Assembly: GCA_905221605.1 (NCBI GenBank)
Contig: CAJNDS010000113.1
Span: 334,174-398,173 of the forward strand
DNA from: Symbiodinium natans
Taxonomy: Eukaryota > Sar > Dinophyceae > Suessiales > Symbiodiniaceae
DNA: 64,000 nt
Direction of reading: 5' to 3'
Under the pieces are notes generated by a model. That model saw nothing but the letters and a program-made list of their open reading frames with translations, did not search any database and had not been told where the DNA came from. This document shows, piece after piece, positions 47,614-57,405 of this stretch (position 1 is its first letter; the number at the start of each line of letters is the position of its first letter). The translations under genes were made by a program, and so were the position numbers.

Positions 47614-47712
47614 TGAGCCGACGAGCGGGTTTGGACCTTTCAAAGGACCCTAAACCCTAAACCCTAAACCCTAAACCCTAAACCCTAAACTCTAAACTCT
47701 AAACTCTAAACC

Positions 47713-47796
47713 CTCCCTGCTGCCTCCCTCTCTTGCGCAATGAGGCGCTTCACGATCAGCTCGTTACTGCCCGGGTCCTCGCGCAGAAGCTCGAAA
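47713..47796 (-). CDS. Helical charged exon
   Basis: The minus strand reads FELLREDPGSNELIVKRLIA then QEREAAG. Confidence 0.55.
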
Positions 47797-47906
47797 TTTC
47801 AGGAGCAGCGTGTGAAGAACTAGGGGTTTAGGGTGTAGGGTTTAGGGTTTAGGGTTTAGGGTTTACGGTTTAGGGCTTGGGTTTAGCTTGAACTTGAGGT
47901 TGCTGC

Positions 47907-48161
47907 ATGCTAAACCACCCTCAAGCCTTATCCTCAGGTACTTTAGCTGAGAAGAAACTACCGTATCTGAGAGGCATCAGCCAGGGCCAACAATTTAGAC
48001 TAACACCAAGACAACAACAACTAGGCCACCTACTCAAGGCAAGCAAAAAATCATCCCATACTTCTGCGTATGTTACAAGCTGGCCTAAATTATCCACCTG
48101 TGTGGGCTGTTATAGAGGTATCAACCTTCGTCATAGAAATACAACCAGTGCTACACCCTAA
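47907..48161 (+). CDS. ORF of 84 codons with A/T-biased codons
   Basis: ATG to TAA: HPQALSSGTLAEKKLPYLRG, QFRLTPRQQQLGHLLKASKK. A second plus frame is also open for about 45 codons (ILLRMLQAGLNYPPVWAVIE). Codon use is unlike the GC-ending exons nearby, which suggests mobile-element or recently acquired DNA. No homology recognised. Confidence 0.35.
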   Translation: MLNHPQALSSGTLAEKKLPYLRGISQGQQFRLTPRQQQLGHLLKASKKSSHTSAYVTSWPKLSTCVGCYRGINLRHRNTTSATP

Positions 48162-48349
48162 ACCCTAACCCTGAACCCTAAACCCTCAATTCTAAACCTT
48201 AGTATGGGCTGGTACAAGGTGACACCCTGTAAACCCCTTCTATTTTCCAGGGCCCATACTTCAGAACCCTTGAAAAGAGGTAAGGGACGATCGTAAGGTA
48301 CCTTGTACTTGCCCCTAACCCCTTAACCCTACACCTATACCCGAAACCC

Positions 48350-48652
48350 GAAAAGCCCTCTGAACTCAAATTTTCGCCAACTTCAGGCCCAAAATGCTTC
48401 GGGAAGATGACCGGGGTTTAGGGTTTAGGGTTTAGGGTTTAGGGTTTAGGGTTTAGGGTTTAGGGTGTAGGGTGTCGGGTGTAGGGTTTCGAGTTCAGGT
48501 TGCCGGAGGGGGGGGGGGAGGCGGGGGTGTGTTTCCAGGGATTGGGTCGGTGTGCACCCTAAACCCTAAACCCTAAACCTTTTTTGGCGATCTGGCACAG
48601 GCGCAGGCGCACTGAGAACGCACCTGACTTCTCCCTGGTTCTTCGTGGGACA
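48350..48652 (-). CDS. Two exon candidates
   Basis: 48652-48572 reads MSHEEPGRSQVRSQCACACA then RSPKK. 48412-48350 reads VIFPKHFGPEVGENLSSEG. Confidence 0.4.
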
Positions 48653-48659
48653 TGAGTGT

Positions 48660-48765
48660 TAGGGCTCTAAAAATACCCTTTAAGGGCTTACGTAGGGTAA
48701 GGGCCCTATATACACCCTTTATAGGGTACCTCATTCCCTCATTCCCTACTAAGAACCAGCCAGAC
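48660..48765. mobile_element. Family XIV element
   Basis: Ends with AGGGTACCTCATTCCCTCAT TCCCTACTAAG. The same end is seen inverted at 44580-44610 and direct at 61085-61110. Confidence 0.5.
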
Positions 48766-48775
48766 TTTCAGGGGT

Positions 48776-48872
48776 CTGGGATCAGCCGCCCAGATGTCGC
48801 GGCTTTCGACCGGAAGACTTAGAATATTTCAGGCGGTGCGGGACGCTCGTAATCACGATACCATACCCTAAA
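48776..48872 (+). CDS. Exon, frame ambiguous
   Basis: The acceptor CCAGACTTTCAG is followed either by GSGISRPDVAAFDRKT and a stop, or by GLGSAAQMSRLSTGRLRIFQ then AVRDARNHDT in the next frame. Confidence 0.45.
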
Positions 48873-48892
48873 GCCGTAACCCCTAACCCGCA

Positions 48893-49024
48893 ACCCTAAA
48901 CCCTAAACCCTCAATCCTAAACCCTAAACCCTAAACCCTAAACCCTTAAACCCTAAACCCTAAACCCTAAACCCTAAACCCTAAACCCTAAACCCTAAAC
49001 CCTAAACCCTAAACCCTAAACCCT
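48893..49024. repeat. C-rich telomere array
   Basis: About 18 units. Confidence 0.95.
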
Positions 49025-49046
49025 GAACCCGAACCCTGGAAATCCG

Positions 49047-49119
49047 CTTTCAATTTCCATGGCTGCACTTAGCAGGGTAGCTATAAACGTATTTTGCAGT
49101 TGCCTTGAAACCCGGCTAA
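49047..49119 (+). CDS. Exon candidate with ATG
   Basis: Reads PLSISMAALSRVAINVFCSC then LETRLRI and TAA. The stretch from MAALSRVAINVF could pass as an organelle-targeting start, but nothing upstream confirms it. Confidence 0.35.
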
Positions 49120-49574
49120 GGATCTAAAGTTACAGTAAAGCACCACAGAGTTTCGGGGCTACAAAGTTTGCAGTGCAGGGTGTTTGGCTAGAAAAGTTCA
49201 AAAGCAAAGGGGATCGATTGGGGATTCGGGGTCTAGGGCTTTGGGGTTTAAGGATTAGCCCGAAACCCTAAACCCTAAACCCTGAACCTTTGGGGTGTTG
49301 AGGGTTTGAGTATGTCTGCTATGTCCTCCCCCCCACCCCCCTCTGCCGACTTATTTCCAGTGTTTAGGGTCTAGGGATTCGGGCTGTGGGGTTTAGGAAA
49401 GCAGCACAAAAGCCATACAACCCTAACCCTAACCCTAACCCTAACCCTAAACCCTAAACCCTAACCCTCAGCACTAAACAACATATGACATAAGCCCGGA
49501 GCCCCCCATAATCCCAAGCCCGAAGAACCTAAACCCCAACACCTTGAACGAAAGCCCTAAATTACCTACCTTTT

Positions 49575-49875
49575 GTGACCCTAAACCCTAAACCCTAAAC
49601 CCGAAACCCTAAACCCCTAAACCCCTAAACCCTAAACCCGAAACCCGAAACCCTAAACCCCTAAACCCCTAAACCCCTAAACCCCTAAACCCCTAAACCC
49701 GAAACCCTAAAACCCTAAACCCCTAAACCCGAAACCCTAAAACCCTAAACCCTAAACCCGAATCCCTAAAACCCTAAACCCTAAACCCTAAACCCTGCAA
49801 CCCTACACCCTGAACCCTAAAACCCTAAGCCCTGAGCCCTGAGCCCTAAGCCCTAAACCCTAAGCCCCAAACCTG
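49575..49875. repeat. Mixed telomere variants
   Basis: Blocks of CCCTAAA, CCCCTAAA, CCCGAAA and CCCTAAAA; a mosaic array. Confidence 0.9.
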
Positions 49876-49888
49876 CCTTTTGTGACCC

Positions 49889-49979
49889 GCAGCGCCCAGA
49901 CAGCTGAACCGAGCGGGGAGGTGGAGAGGGGAAGAGTTGAGGCGTGAGGGCTTAGCAATCGGGTTGAGGGTTTTGGGTT
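49889..49979 (+). CDS. Basic exon candidate
   Basis: The acceptor GTGACCCGCAG is followed by APRQLNRAGRWRGEELRREG then LAIGLRVLG. Confidence 0.4.
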
Positions 49980-50190
49980 TCCCTAAACCCTAAACCCTAA
50001 ACCCTAAACCCTAAACCCTAAAGGTATAAGAGTGGGCTTGTGGGTTTGGAATTTTAGCGGGTTTGGAACTTTGGTGAGTTGCTTTCGAGCTGGTGTGGAG
50101 GTGTGGGCTTGTGGTTTAGGGTTTAGGGTTTAGGGTTTAGGGTTTAGGGTTTAGGGCGGCACAGACAGCTAAATGCCCCACATAATTCAG

Positions 50191-50256
50191 GAAGAGGCTG
50201 TAGACTCAAATGTTCCATGTTCAAACTCCAAACCCCTAGACCTGAATCTGAGGGAA
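50191..50256 (+). CDS. Exon next to a family VI element
   Basis: The acceptor CATAATTCAG is followed by EEAVDSNVPCSNSKPLDLNL then RE. A second piece at 50641-50697 reads IETKRRIWALCAMRVPEA. Confidence 0.45.
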
Positions 50257-50414
50257 GCTACATGGTCCCTTAGTCTGGGAAACCCCAAACCCCAAACCCT
50301 AAACCCTAAACCCTAAGCCCTAAGCCCTAAACCCTAAACCCTAAGGCCTAAACCCTAAACCCAAACCCACGGGCCCATACCTCAGAACGCTTTTGAGGAA
50401 GGTATGGGACCATG

Positions 50415-50612
50415 TTACTTGGAGGTTCATGCTACTTATTCACCAATCATAACTGTACTTATAACCCACTTATAGGCCCCAAAATCCAAAACCCTAAACC
50501 CTAACTAAACCCTAAATCCTAAACCCTAAACGGCCCTAAGCCCTTAAGTGGCCTGATATGGCTTTAAGTACAGTTAGAAGTACAGTTATAACTGGCCAAG
50601 AAGTACCATGAA
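50415..50612. mobile_element. Family V element with telomere insert at another position
   Basis: CTTGGAGGTTCATGCTACTT .. AAGAAGTACCATGAACC. The telomere insert (about 50487-50533) lies after ACCCACTTATAGGCCCC, whereas in the 19.5-kb copy it lies near the left end. Confidence 0.7.
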
Positions 50613-50889
50613 CCCTAAACCCCGTTTAAGGAAGGTAAGGGATTGAGACCAAACGCCGCATCTGGGCTCTCTGTGCGATGAGGGTTCCTGAAGCCTGAAC
50701 CCTGAACCGTAAGCCCTAAACCCTGACCCTAAACCTAAGCCCTAAACCCTAAACCCTAAACCCTGAACCCCGTAAACCCTTTAAACCCTAAACCCTAAAC
50801 CCTGAACCCTGAACCCTGAACCCTAAACCCTAAACCCTAAATCCTAACCCCTAAACCCTAGCTTCAAGCTGACTCGGCCAGCTCCTTCG

Positions 50890-51190
50890 GCTCAAGGGAC
50901 TAAAAGGAAGGAACCCTTCTAAGAGACCTTAGACGGTACATTGGGGCTACTTAAGTACATAGGAATATGAGAACCGATTTTAGGGTTTAGGGTTTAGGGT
51001 TTAGAGTTTAGCGTTTAGGGTTTGTTTATGGTGGTTTCCGAAATTGGGGGTACCTTACTGGGGGTCCCTCTTAGAAATGAATCCCAGTAATTGGGGGTCA
51101 AAATTGGGACCCCCTACTTTCGTAAACCGCTCCATATGGGGGTTGTATAGGGGAATAAGATTAAGGGTCCCATAATAGGGTCTTTGCGTA
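50890..51190. mobile_element. Family VIII element with telomere insert
   Basis: AAGGAAGGAACCCTTCT .. GGCTACTTAAGTACATAGGA, a telomere insert (50976-51030), then GGGGTCCC-rich core and AGATTAAGGGTCCC. Confidence 0.55.
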
Positions 51191-51194
51191 CATC

Positions 51195-51735
51195 TAAATA
51201 ATAATAATAATAATAATAATAAATGAAGGAGAAAGAACTATAAAGAGGGGAAAATATGCCAAAATACTAAATTCATTGAAATCTTATTAATTGCACACGG
51301 GCGTCTCTATAATTATAATAAGGCCCGTGTAATACTGTTAATGGGGAAGTTCTACAGCCTAAACACTTGGTCTGTCAAAAGGGGCTTCGTTCGTGCTAAT
51401 ATTAATTCGCGCATACACTGCGTTCCTTTGCAATTAATATTATGTGTGCTCCTGTAGAATAGAAAGATCCTGAGTGGTGAGACGCAGAGGAAGATAGAAA
51501 GATAATAGACGTGCTCTTTTCACTCACACTTTCTCTAATTTAGAGAGTGAACAGAGTGAACAAGAACTCACCTAATAATAATATAGTTCTCTTCCTATTT
51601 CCCTTCTAGGGTTGCCTCCTTATATGCCTTAACTCCCTGGATCTACCACTTAGCTACCTCACCCAATCACCACTTTACCAACCACTTCGCCACCTTAGGC
51701 AAAACCCACTTTACACATCTGTGAATCACGCCCAC
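51195..51735. other. AT-rich island without telomere repeat
   Basis: Starts with an ATA/AAT microsatellite. Contains the hairpin CACGGGC..GCCCGTG (51296-51330), paired AATATTAATT motifs (51398, 51432) and a near-palindromic TCACTC..GAGTGA segment (51520-51560). Composition differs sharply from everything around it. No exon found; possibly an LTR fragment or a transferred segment. Confidence 0.6.
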
Positions 51736-51739
51736 TTCA

Positions 51740-51905
51740 TCGTAGGGGTTTAGGGTTTAGGGTTTAGGGTGGTGCGGTGAATCACTCGTTGGGCTCTTTG
51801 GGTGTTGAAGTTCGAGCTCTCCCCCCTCGACCATTGAAATGACGTCCGCCGTCTGAGCGTGGTTGTCGAAAGACGCGAGCCCGGATCAAAATGTCTTTCT
51901 CAGTT
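51740..51905 (-). CDS. Open minus-strand region beside the AT-rich island
   Basis: Two overlapping frames: LASFDNHAQTADVISMVEGG then ELELQHPKSPTSDSPH, and ILIRARVFRQPRSDGGRHFN. The acidic first frame looks more natural. Could be part of a retroelement associated with the island. A 44-bp tandem pair (CCCTTCGAAAATTATTTATG) lies just beyond (51917-52005). Confidence 0.35.
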
Positions 51906-52254
51906 GTGCTTTAAACCCTTCGAAAATTATTTATGAATAAATTCTCTTATAAAGAAATTAAACCCTTCGAAAATTATTTATGAATGAATTCTCGTATAAA
52001 GAAAGAAGGGGTTTTTTCACAGCACGACCCAGCTTTAGATTAGGGCATGGTTGCATAGCTATCTGTGCAAGAACACCATGTCCTATGTCACATCGCTATT
52101 CATGCGTGATACAATATGATTAAACCCTGAACCTGAAACCCCAAACCCCAAACCCCAAACCCCAAACCCCAAACCCCAAACCCTAAACCCTAAACCCTAA
52201 ACCCCAAACCCTAAACCCTAAACCCTAAACCCGAAAGCATCGGCAGGCTCACAG

Positions 52255-52771
52255 TTGAGCTGGTCCGTTCACTCTTCGTACCTCGAAGCCTGGGAATGAT
52301 AGCCCAGCAACCATGACATCATCAGGGCACCCTTTTTTGGGGGTTTAGGGTTTAGGGTTTCGGGTTCAGGGTTTCGGGTTTAGGGTTTAGGGCTGAGGGT
52401 TTAGGGCTTAGGGATTAGAATTTATAAGGGAGCATTGAACCCACTCCCCCCCAAACAAATAAAGAAAGGGCAAAAGGATACCTACATCTCCAATAGACAA
52501 GGGGAAAAAAGGCTAAACTTTATTCTGCCTACTAGCTAAGGAAACCCAAAAAGTTTAATGTTCAACTATGCCTCAGTAAGTAATGATACACCCTAAGCCC
52601 TAAACCCTAAACCCTAAACCCTAAACCCTACACCCTAAACCCTAAACCCTAAACCCTAAACCCTAAACCCTAAGTCATGTTGGAGAAGCAGAGATACCTC
52701 TGGGCTGCCAAGACATGATCCGAGGCCCGGCCGCCCGCCTGTCGCAGGCCCAACGCCATCTGCGCCAGCGG
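52255..52771 (+). CDS. Two exons joined by a GA-AG introner
   Basis: Exon 52255-52297 (acceptor GGCTCACAG) reads LSWSVHSSYLEAWE and ends GAAT|GATAGCC. Exon 52713-52771 restores phase: YMIRGPAARLSQAQRHLRQR, then donor CGG|GTGACC. The intron 52298-52712 is a family II element whose first bases mutated from GT to GA, or were GA originally. Confidence 0.6.
52298..52712 (+). mobile_element. Family II introner, GA donor, with nested family XI element and two telomere inserts
   Basis: Left end GATAGCCCAGCAACC, right end CTCTGGGCTGCCAAG. Inside are telomere units (52342-52420), a family XI element (about 52490-52575) and a second C-rich array (52589-52672). GATACCT is repeated on either side of the nested block (52473 and 52692). 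Confidence 0.7.
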
Positions 52772-52894
52772 GTGACCCCCTGTGACGCTAAACCCTATAA
52801 ACCCTAAACCCGAAACCCTAAACCTTAAGACTGTCACTGCAGAGCCTTGCGCAGCCAAAATTCACTCTGGGTCTGGGGCCTGGGTTAGGGTAGA

Positions 52895-53040
52895 GGTTCG
52901 GTTTAGGGTTTAGGGTTTAGGGTTTAGGGTTTAGGGTTTAGGGTTTAGGGTTTAGGGTTTAGGGTTTAGGGTTTAGGGTTTAGGGTTTAGGGTTTAGGGT
53001 TTAGGGTTTAGGGTTTAGGGTTTAGGGTTTAGGGTTTAGG
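52895..53040. repeat. G-rich telomere array
   Basis: About 21 units, grading into GGGATTATA variants. Confidence 0.95.
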
Positions 53041-53137
53041 TTATAGGGTTTAGGGATTATAGGGATTATAGGGATTATAGGGTTCAGGGTTATAGGGTTT
53101 AGGGTAAAAGGGTTCTAGGGGTAGCAAGTCCGCATAG

Positions 53138-53190
53138 AATCGAAGCCCCAGACCGAAACCTCTGAGTCGGCGCACTATAAGCTACGAGTT
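53138..53190 (+). CDS. Exon candidate
   Basis: The acceptor TCCGCATAG is followed by SKPQTETSESAHYKLRVAN, into a C-rich telomere array. Confidence 0.4.
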
Positions 53191-53308
53191 GCAAACCCTA
53201 AACCCTAAACCCTAAACCCTAAACCCTAAACCCTAAACCCTAAACCCTAAACCCTAAACCCTAAACCCTAAACCCTAAACCCTAAACCCTAAACCCTAAA
53301 CCCTAAAC
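53190..53308. repeat. C-rich telomere array
   Basis: Seventeen regular CCCTAAA units. Confidence 0.95.
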
Positions 53309-53309
53309 C

Positions 53310-53880
53310 CCGAAAAAGTCAAAGATAGTCCTCCTTATTAAGGGTAATACAGGGTTTAGGGTTAAGGGTTTAGGGTTTAGGGCATGTGTGAGAGGTGTGC
53401 GTATATATATATATAAATATGTTCCTCCTTATTGAGGGCAATATTGGGATGTTCATTTCTCTATTCTTTTAGGGTCCTTAAGGAAATAGTAGTAAGGAGG
53501 GTCCTGCTTTCTATACGATATAGTTAAGGGACTTGCAACCTAAGTTAGGAGCCGTATGACCCAATGTTAGGGTCCTTTTTACTCTACCCATAACCATGAT
53601 GGAACTAGGTAGCCAAAAACAGATGCTTGTGAAGCTAAACCCTAAAACCCTAAACCCTAAACCCTAAAACCCTAAACCCTAAACCCTAAACCCAAAACCC
53701 TCTGTAGTAGTGCTACACATGGGGCCCTCTGGGGAGGGTCCAGGGTTCTGCAGGGCTCCATATGCTACTCATTGCTTAAGAACCCCGAAAAATCAAAAAA
53801 CAAGTCTTCCTTATTAAAGGGAATATAGGGGTTAGGGTTTAGGGTTTAGGGTTTAGGGCATGTGTGACAGGCGTGCGACC
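53310..53880. other. Repeated element/telomere junctions
   Basis: TCCTTATTAAGGG, a telomere array and GCATGTGTGA.AGG.GTGCG occur together twice (53328-53402 and 53800-53878), between family XI-like sequences. A short ORF at 53588-53640 (MMELGSQKQMLVKLN) may be an exon. Confidence 0.5.
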
Positions 53881-54171
53881 ATTTCCTGCACTTGTTTGTT
53901 TCCCCTAAACCCTAATCCCTTTCACCTCGAGTTTGGTTATGCAACCCTAAACCCTAAACCCTAAACCTTAGGCTTTAGGGTCTGAAGGTCACTAGGATGG
54001 CCCTGCGAACACTCTGAAACAAATCCGATCCTCTAAATCCTAAGCCCCAAGCCCTAAGCCCTAAACCCTAAACCCGAAACCCTAAACCCTAAACCCTGAA
54101 CCCTAACCTGAACCCTAATCAAACTCAAAAAATAGAAAATATCCAAAGGGCCTACCGAGGTCAAGTCTAGG

Positions 54172-54310
54172 GTTTAGGGTTTAGGGTTTAGGGTTTAGGG
54201 TTTAGGGTTTAGGGTTTAGGGTTTAGGGTTTAGGGTTTAGGGTTTAGGGTTTGGGGTTAGGGTTTAGGGTTTAGGGTTTAGGGTATAGGGTTTAGGGTTT
54301 AGGATTTAGG
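54172..54310. repeat. Telomere array
   Basis: About 19 G-rich units with a few variants. Confidence 0.95.
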
Positions 54311-54324
54311 GATTAGGGTGGGTT

Positions 54325-54399
54325 AAAGATATGTTTTATGGAAGAAGGGTACTACTAAACCCACAAAGCTCAACACCACAGGGGACTCGATGAACTGCG
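54325..54399 (-). CDS. Hydrophobic exon
   Basis: The minus strand after CCGCAG reads FIESPVVLSFVGLVVPFFHK then TYL and TAA; likely a membrane helix at a C-terminus. Confidence 0.45.
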
Positions 54400-54497
54400 G
54401 GTTTAGGGTTTAGGGTTTAGGGTTTAGGGTTTAGGGTTTAGGGTTTAGGGTTTAGGGTTTAGGGTTTAGGGTTTGTCAGAATTCTGGCCTTCAGGGC

Positions 54498-54552
54498 TCC
54501 TGCAAGTCGCGACGCGCTGGCACTGCACACACTTCGTGGCTTTGAGGTGGCG
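54498..54552 (+). CDS. Exon candidate
   Basis: The acceptor GGCCTTCAG is followed by LLQVATRWHCTHFVALRWR. Confidence 0.4.
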
Positions 54553-54676
54553 GGTTTGGGGCTGAAGGTTTAGGGTTTAGGGTTTAGGGTTTAGGGTTGA
54601 GGGTTCAGGGTTGAGGGTTGAGGGTTTAGGGCTTAGGGTTTAGGGTTGTCAAGATTCACCCCGGTAGGCTTCTCAG

Positions 54677-54890
54677 GTCGTTGCATGTTGGGAGTTTGCC
54701 ACCTCAGCTCGTAAGCTTAGGCCTTGGATTGGGTCTTCTGGAGGCTTGGTTGCTGAGTTCATAAGCCCCAAACAAGTGCACACTTTCAGTTCTGTAGGGG
54801 ATTATCGTATCCCCAAAAAGTGCAAAGTGTACTCATTCGGCTGCATAGGTCTTCTGCGGGGAAAGTGTTGGTAATCATGTGGACCTCTGA
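54677..54890 (+). CDS. Two exons joined across a family X introner
   Basis: Exon 54677-54748 (acceptor GGCTTCTCAG) reads VVACWEFATSARKLRPWIGS then SGGL. Exon 54849-54890 reads VFCGESVGNHVDL and TGA. GT-AG intron, phase 0. Confidence 0.6.
54749..54848 (+). mobile_element. Family X introner, 100 nt
   Basis: GTTGCTGAGTTCATAAGCCC .. GTACTCATTCGGCTGCATAG. No telomere repeat inside. Confidence 0.7.
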
Positions 54891-54954
54891 GCTGGTCCCC
54901 ATGAACCATCATGCCCAAAATCCTGAAACCCTAAACCCTAAACCCTAAACCCTA

Positions 54955-55062
54955 ATCCTGAATCCTGAATTCTAAAGAAAGCCTCGAGCTGTGTGTAGTA
55001 CGCAGCGAGACAAATAGAATAGTTCATATCTCCGAGATCATTCGTCGCCACAGCGCTGGATT
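54955..55062 (-). CDS. Exon of about 35 codons
   Basis: The minus strand reads SAVATNDLGDMNYSICLAAY then YTQLEAFFRIQDSG. Convincing composition; family unknown. Confidence 0.6.
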
Positions 55063-55154
55063 TAGGGTTTAGGGTACCATAAACCCTAAAACCTAAACCC
55101 AAAACCCTAAAACCCTAAAACCCTAAACCCTAAACTCTACACCCTACACCGCAG

Positions 55155-55255
55155 AAAAGGAACCACAACATAGGGAAGTGTCCAGATGTTCTGGGTCCCA
55201 GCACTGGGTGGCGTGGGTTCCTGCAGAACAGCAGGTGCGCAAGGCCCAGGCTTAG
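55155..55255 (-). CDS. Cysteine-rich exon candidate
   Basis: The minus strand reads WALRTCCSAGTHATQCWDPE then HLDTS. Confidence 0.4.
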
Positions 55256-55291
55256 TGTGTTTAGGGTTTAGGGCTTAGGGTTTGGGATGTA

Positions 55292-55405
55292 AGCCCTAAA
55301 CAACGTCATTCTCTGCGTGGGCCGAGACCGCAAGACAGAAGCCAGTGTCTGTGGAGACTGGCACATGGAAGCGCAGTGCAGGCAGGGGGTGCACAGGACT
55401 CTAAG
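55292..55405 (+). CDS. Exon of about 36 codons
   Basis: Reads NNVILCVGRDRKTEASVCGD then WHMEAQCRQGVHRTL. Followed by a telomere array and the exon at 55472. Confidence 0.55.
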
Positions 55406-55471
55406 GTTTAGGGTTTAAGGTTTAGGGTTTAGGGTTTAGGGTTTAGGGTTTAGGGTTGGGGTTTAGGGTTC

Positions 55472-55655
55472 CAGGGGTTTTACCTTGGACCCTCACGGTT
55501 GTACCCCATGGCTTTTGGGAGCCTGTTGAAAGCTCTAGAGGCGATATGAGGAGCACACAAACGGGAACCTTTAGGGGTAATTACAACCTTAGGAGAACGA
55601 GTCTTGCTCCCTGGGCAGGAGTTTGGGGTTACAAGAGCCTCCTTGACGTGGGGCC
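55472..55655 (+). CDS. Exon of about 60 codons
   Basis: Reads VLPWTLTVVPHGFWEPVESS, RGDMRSTQTGTFRGNYNLRR, TSLAPWAGVWGYKSLLDVGP. The minus strand is also open here. Confidence 0.45.
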
Positions 55656-55873
55656 AATCCCAAACTCTAAACCCTAAACCCAAACCCTAAACCCTACAAA
55701 ACCCAAACCCTAAACCCCGTAATTTGGAACAGCTTCGATACCCCGGTCTATACCCTGCGACATGGGCCCATGTATCAGAACCCTTATAGAAAATCAATTT
55801 GGTAAATCCTAAACCCTAAACCCTGAACGGCCCTAAACCCTAAACCCTAAACCCTAAAACCTACCTTCTTCAG

Positions 55874-55976
55874 ATGAATGCCCACGCTGCGCTCTATGCA
55901 GCGTGTAAGGCTTTGCCCCCACATCCTGCAGAAAGAATCCGAGGAATTCCTGAGACATGCTCTTCTGAAGCCCCTA
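55874..55976 (+). CDS. Exon with good acceptor
   Basis: The acceptor CTACCTTCTTCAG is followed by MNAHAALYAACKALPPHPAE then RIRGIPETCSSEAP. Confidence 0.5.
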
Positions 55977-56031
55977 AACCCTAAACCCTAAACCCTGAAC
56001 CCTGAACCCTGAACCCTAAACCCTAAACCTA

Positions 56032-56454
56032 GCAGCGGCGTGCCCCACGACCACCGAAGGGCAGCGCACGCAGGTTGACTCACAATTGTTTTGAGATGTG
56101 CTCGGTAGCCTAGTAACCATATCTGGTTCATGGTTGGGATAATATTAGAAATTCAAATGTTTATTCCTTATTGGGTTTAGGTACCCTTGAAAATGTAAAA
56201 TGGTACCCAACAATGACCAAGATATGTGCCAGGGTTTACATTTCTGTATTCAGGGTTCTTGTTGTAATATTGGTGAGTGTATATAAGTGGTGTCCTAGTG
56301 GGGGATACAGGGTAAACCCTAAACCCTAAACCCTAAACCCTATATAAACCCTACTTCACATGATAGTAAGGGCCCCAGGCCCTTACCTTTGAGGGAACCT
56401 GGAACCAAAACAGACCGCTGGGCTGCCAAGTGTGCGTTTTCCTTGAGTTCTTGA
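56032..56454 (+). CDS. Two exons joined across a family II introner
   Basis: Exon 56032-56104 (acceptor AAACCTAG) reads RRAPRPPKGSARRLTHNCFE then MCS, ending TCG|GTAGCC. Exon 56431-56454 reads CAFSLSS and TGA. Intron 56105-56430 is GT-AG, phase 0. Confidence 0.55.
56105..56430 (+). mobile_element. Family II introner, enlarged
   Basis: GTAGCCTAGTAACC .. CGCTGGGCTGCCAAG. It holds a 150-bp AT-richer segment of unknown origin and a C-rich telomere array (56313-56341). Confidence 0.65.
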
Positions 56455-56671
56455 GGGTAAGCTCTATTCAGGGGCGGTTCAGCCCTAAACCCTAAACCCT
56501 AAACCCTAAACCCTAAACCCTAAACCCTAAACCCTAAACCCGAAACCCTCAGGCTCTGCTCCATAGTACTGTATTTACCACTTTCCGACCCAAAGGTGCA
56601 TGGAATCCCAAACCCTAAACCCTAAACCCTAAACCCTAAACCCTAAATCCTAAAATCCTAAAACCCTAAAC

Positions 56672-56742
56672 CATGAGAGGGGTGGCACTTTTTAGACCAC
56701 AGAGGATGGAGTGCTCAAAGCGATTTGACTTTTTGCCTGCGG
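56672..56742 (-). CDS. Terminal exon candidate
   Basis: Reads GKKSNRFEHSILCGLKSATP then LMV and TAG. Confidence 0.45.
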
Positions 56743-57072
56743 TTTAGGGTTTAGGGTTTAGGGTTTAGGGTCTAGGGTCTAGGGTCCCTAGGGTTTAGGG
56801 TTTAGGGTTTAGGGTTGAGGGTCCCTACTTTGGAGTAGACCCTGGGAAAGAAAGTCTATACTTTTAGGTCTAAGCAACTATACCAGGAACCCAGAACCCA
56901 ACAAAAAGTGGCTGCTGTTTTTAAACCCCCAATAAAAGTTTAGCTTTTAGCTCCCTTTATATGAAATTAGAGGATCCCTAAACTTATAAAGTGATAAAGT
57001 TGTAGTAACCCTAAACCCTGAACCCTGAACCCTAAACCCTAAACCATTGAGGAACCCCAAGCTGTCAACCTT

Positions 57073-57131
57073 AAGGCCCGAACCGTTCCAGCGTGAGCTC
57101 GCAATCGTAAGTTTGCAAAGTCCGAGGCACA
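57073..57131 (-). CDS. Terminal exon candidate
   Basis: Reads PRTLQTYDCELTLERFGP and TAA, downstream of a telomere array. Another minus frame is open. Confidence 0.35.
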
Positions 57132-57314
57132 AAAACGGGGTTTAGGGTTTAGGGTTTAGGGTTTAGGGTTTAGGGTTTAGGGTTTAGGGTTTAGGGTTTA
57201 GGGTTTAGGGTTTAGGGCCTGAAACCCGGAAAACCCTTGACTACCATTTGCTCAGGAACCCCCACAAACAGGTTCTAAAGAACTTGGTAGTTGATCTTGT
57301 CTACTGAGAATGCT

Positions 57315-57405
57315 AAACGCATACATGGAGGAGATGGACGGGCATGAGCGCGGTTTTCAGACCCTGCCGTTTGCTTGCTTTGCCAGGGTTCACAGGGCTT
57401 AGGGT
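57315..57405 (+). CDS. Exon after a family XI element
   Basis: The acceptor GTCTACTGAG is followed by MLNAYMEEMDGHERGFQTLP then FACFARVHRA and TAG. Confidence 0.45.

Noticed and set aside
47276-47653. Proline-rich 125-codon protein
   Set aside because: The proline tract is a poly-C run. The real exons are more likely 47174-47335 and 47531-47613 in other frames.
52670-52858. Minus-strand ORF across the right part of the family II element
   Set aside because: It reads through the element's conserved terminus (CTGGGCTGCCAAG). The plus-strand splice across the element gives a better-supported protein.
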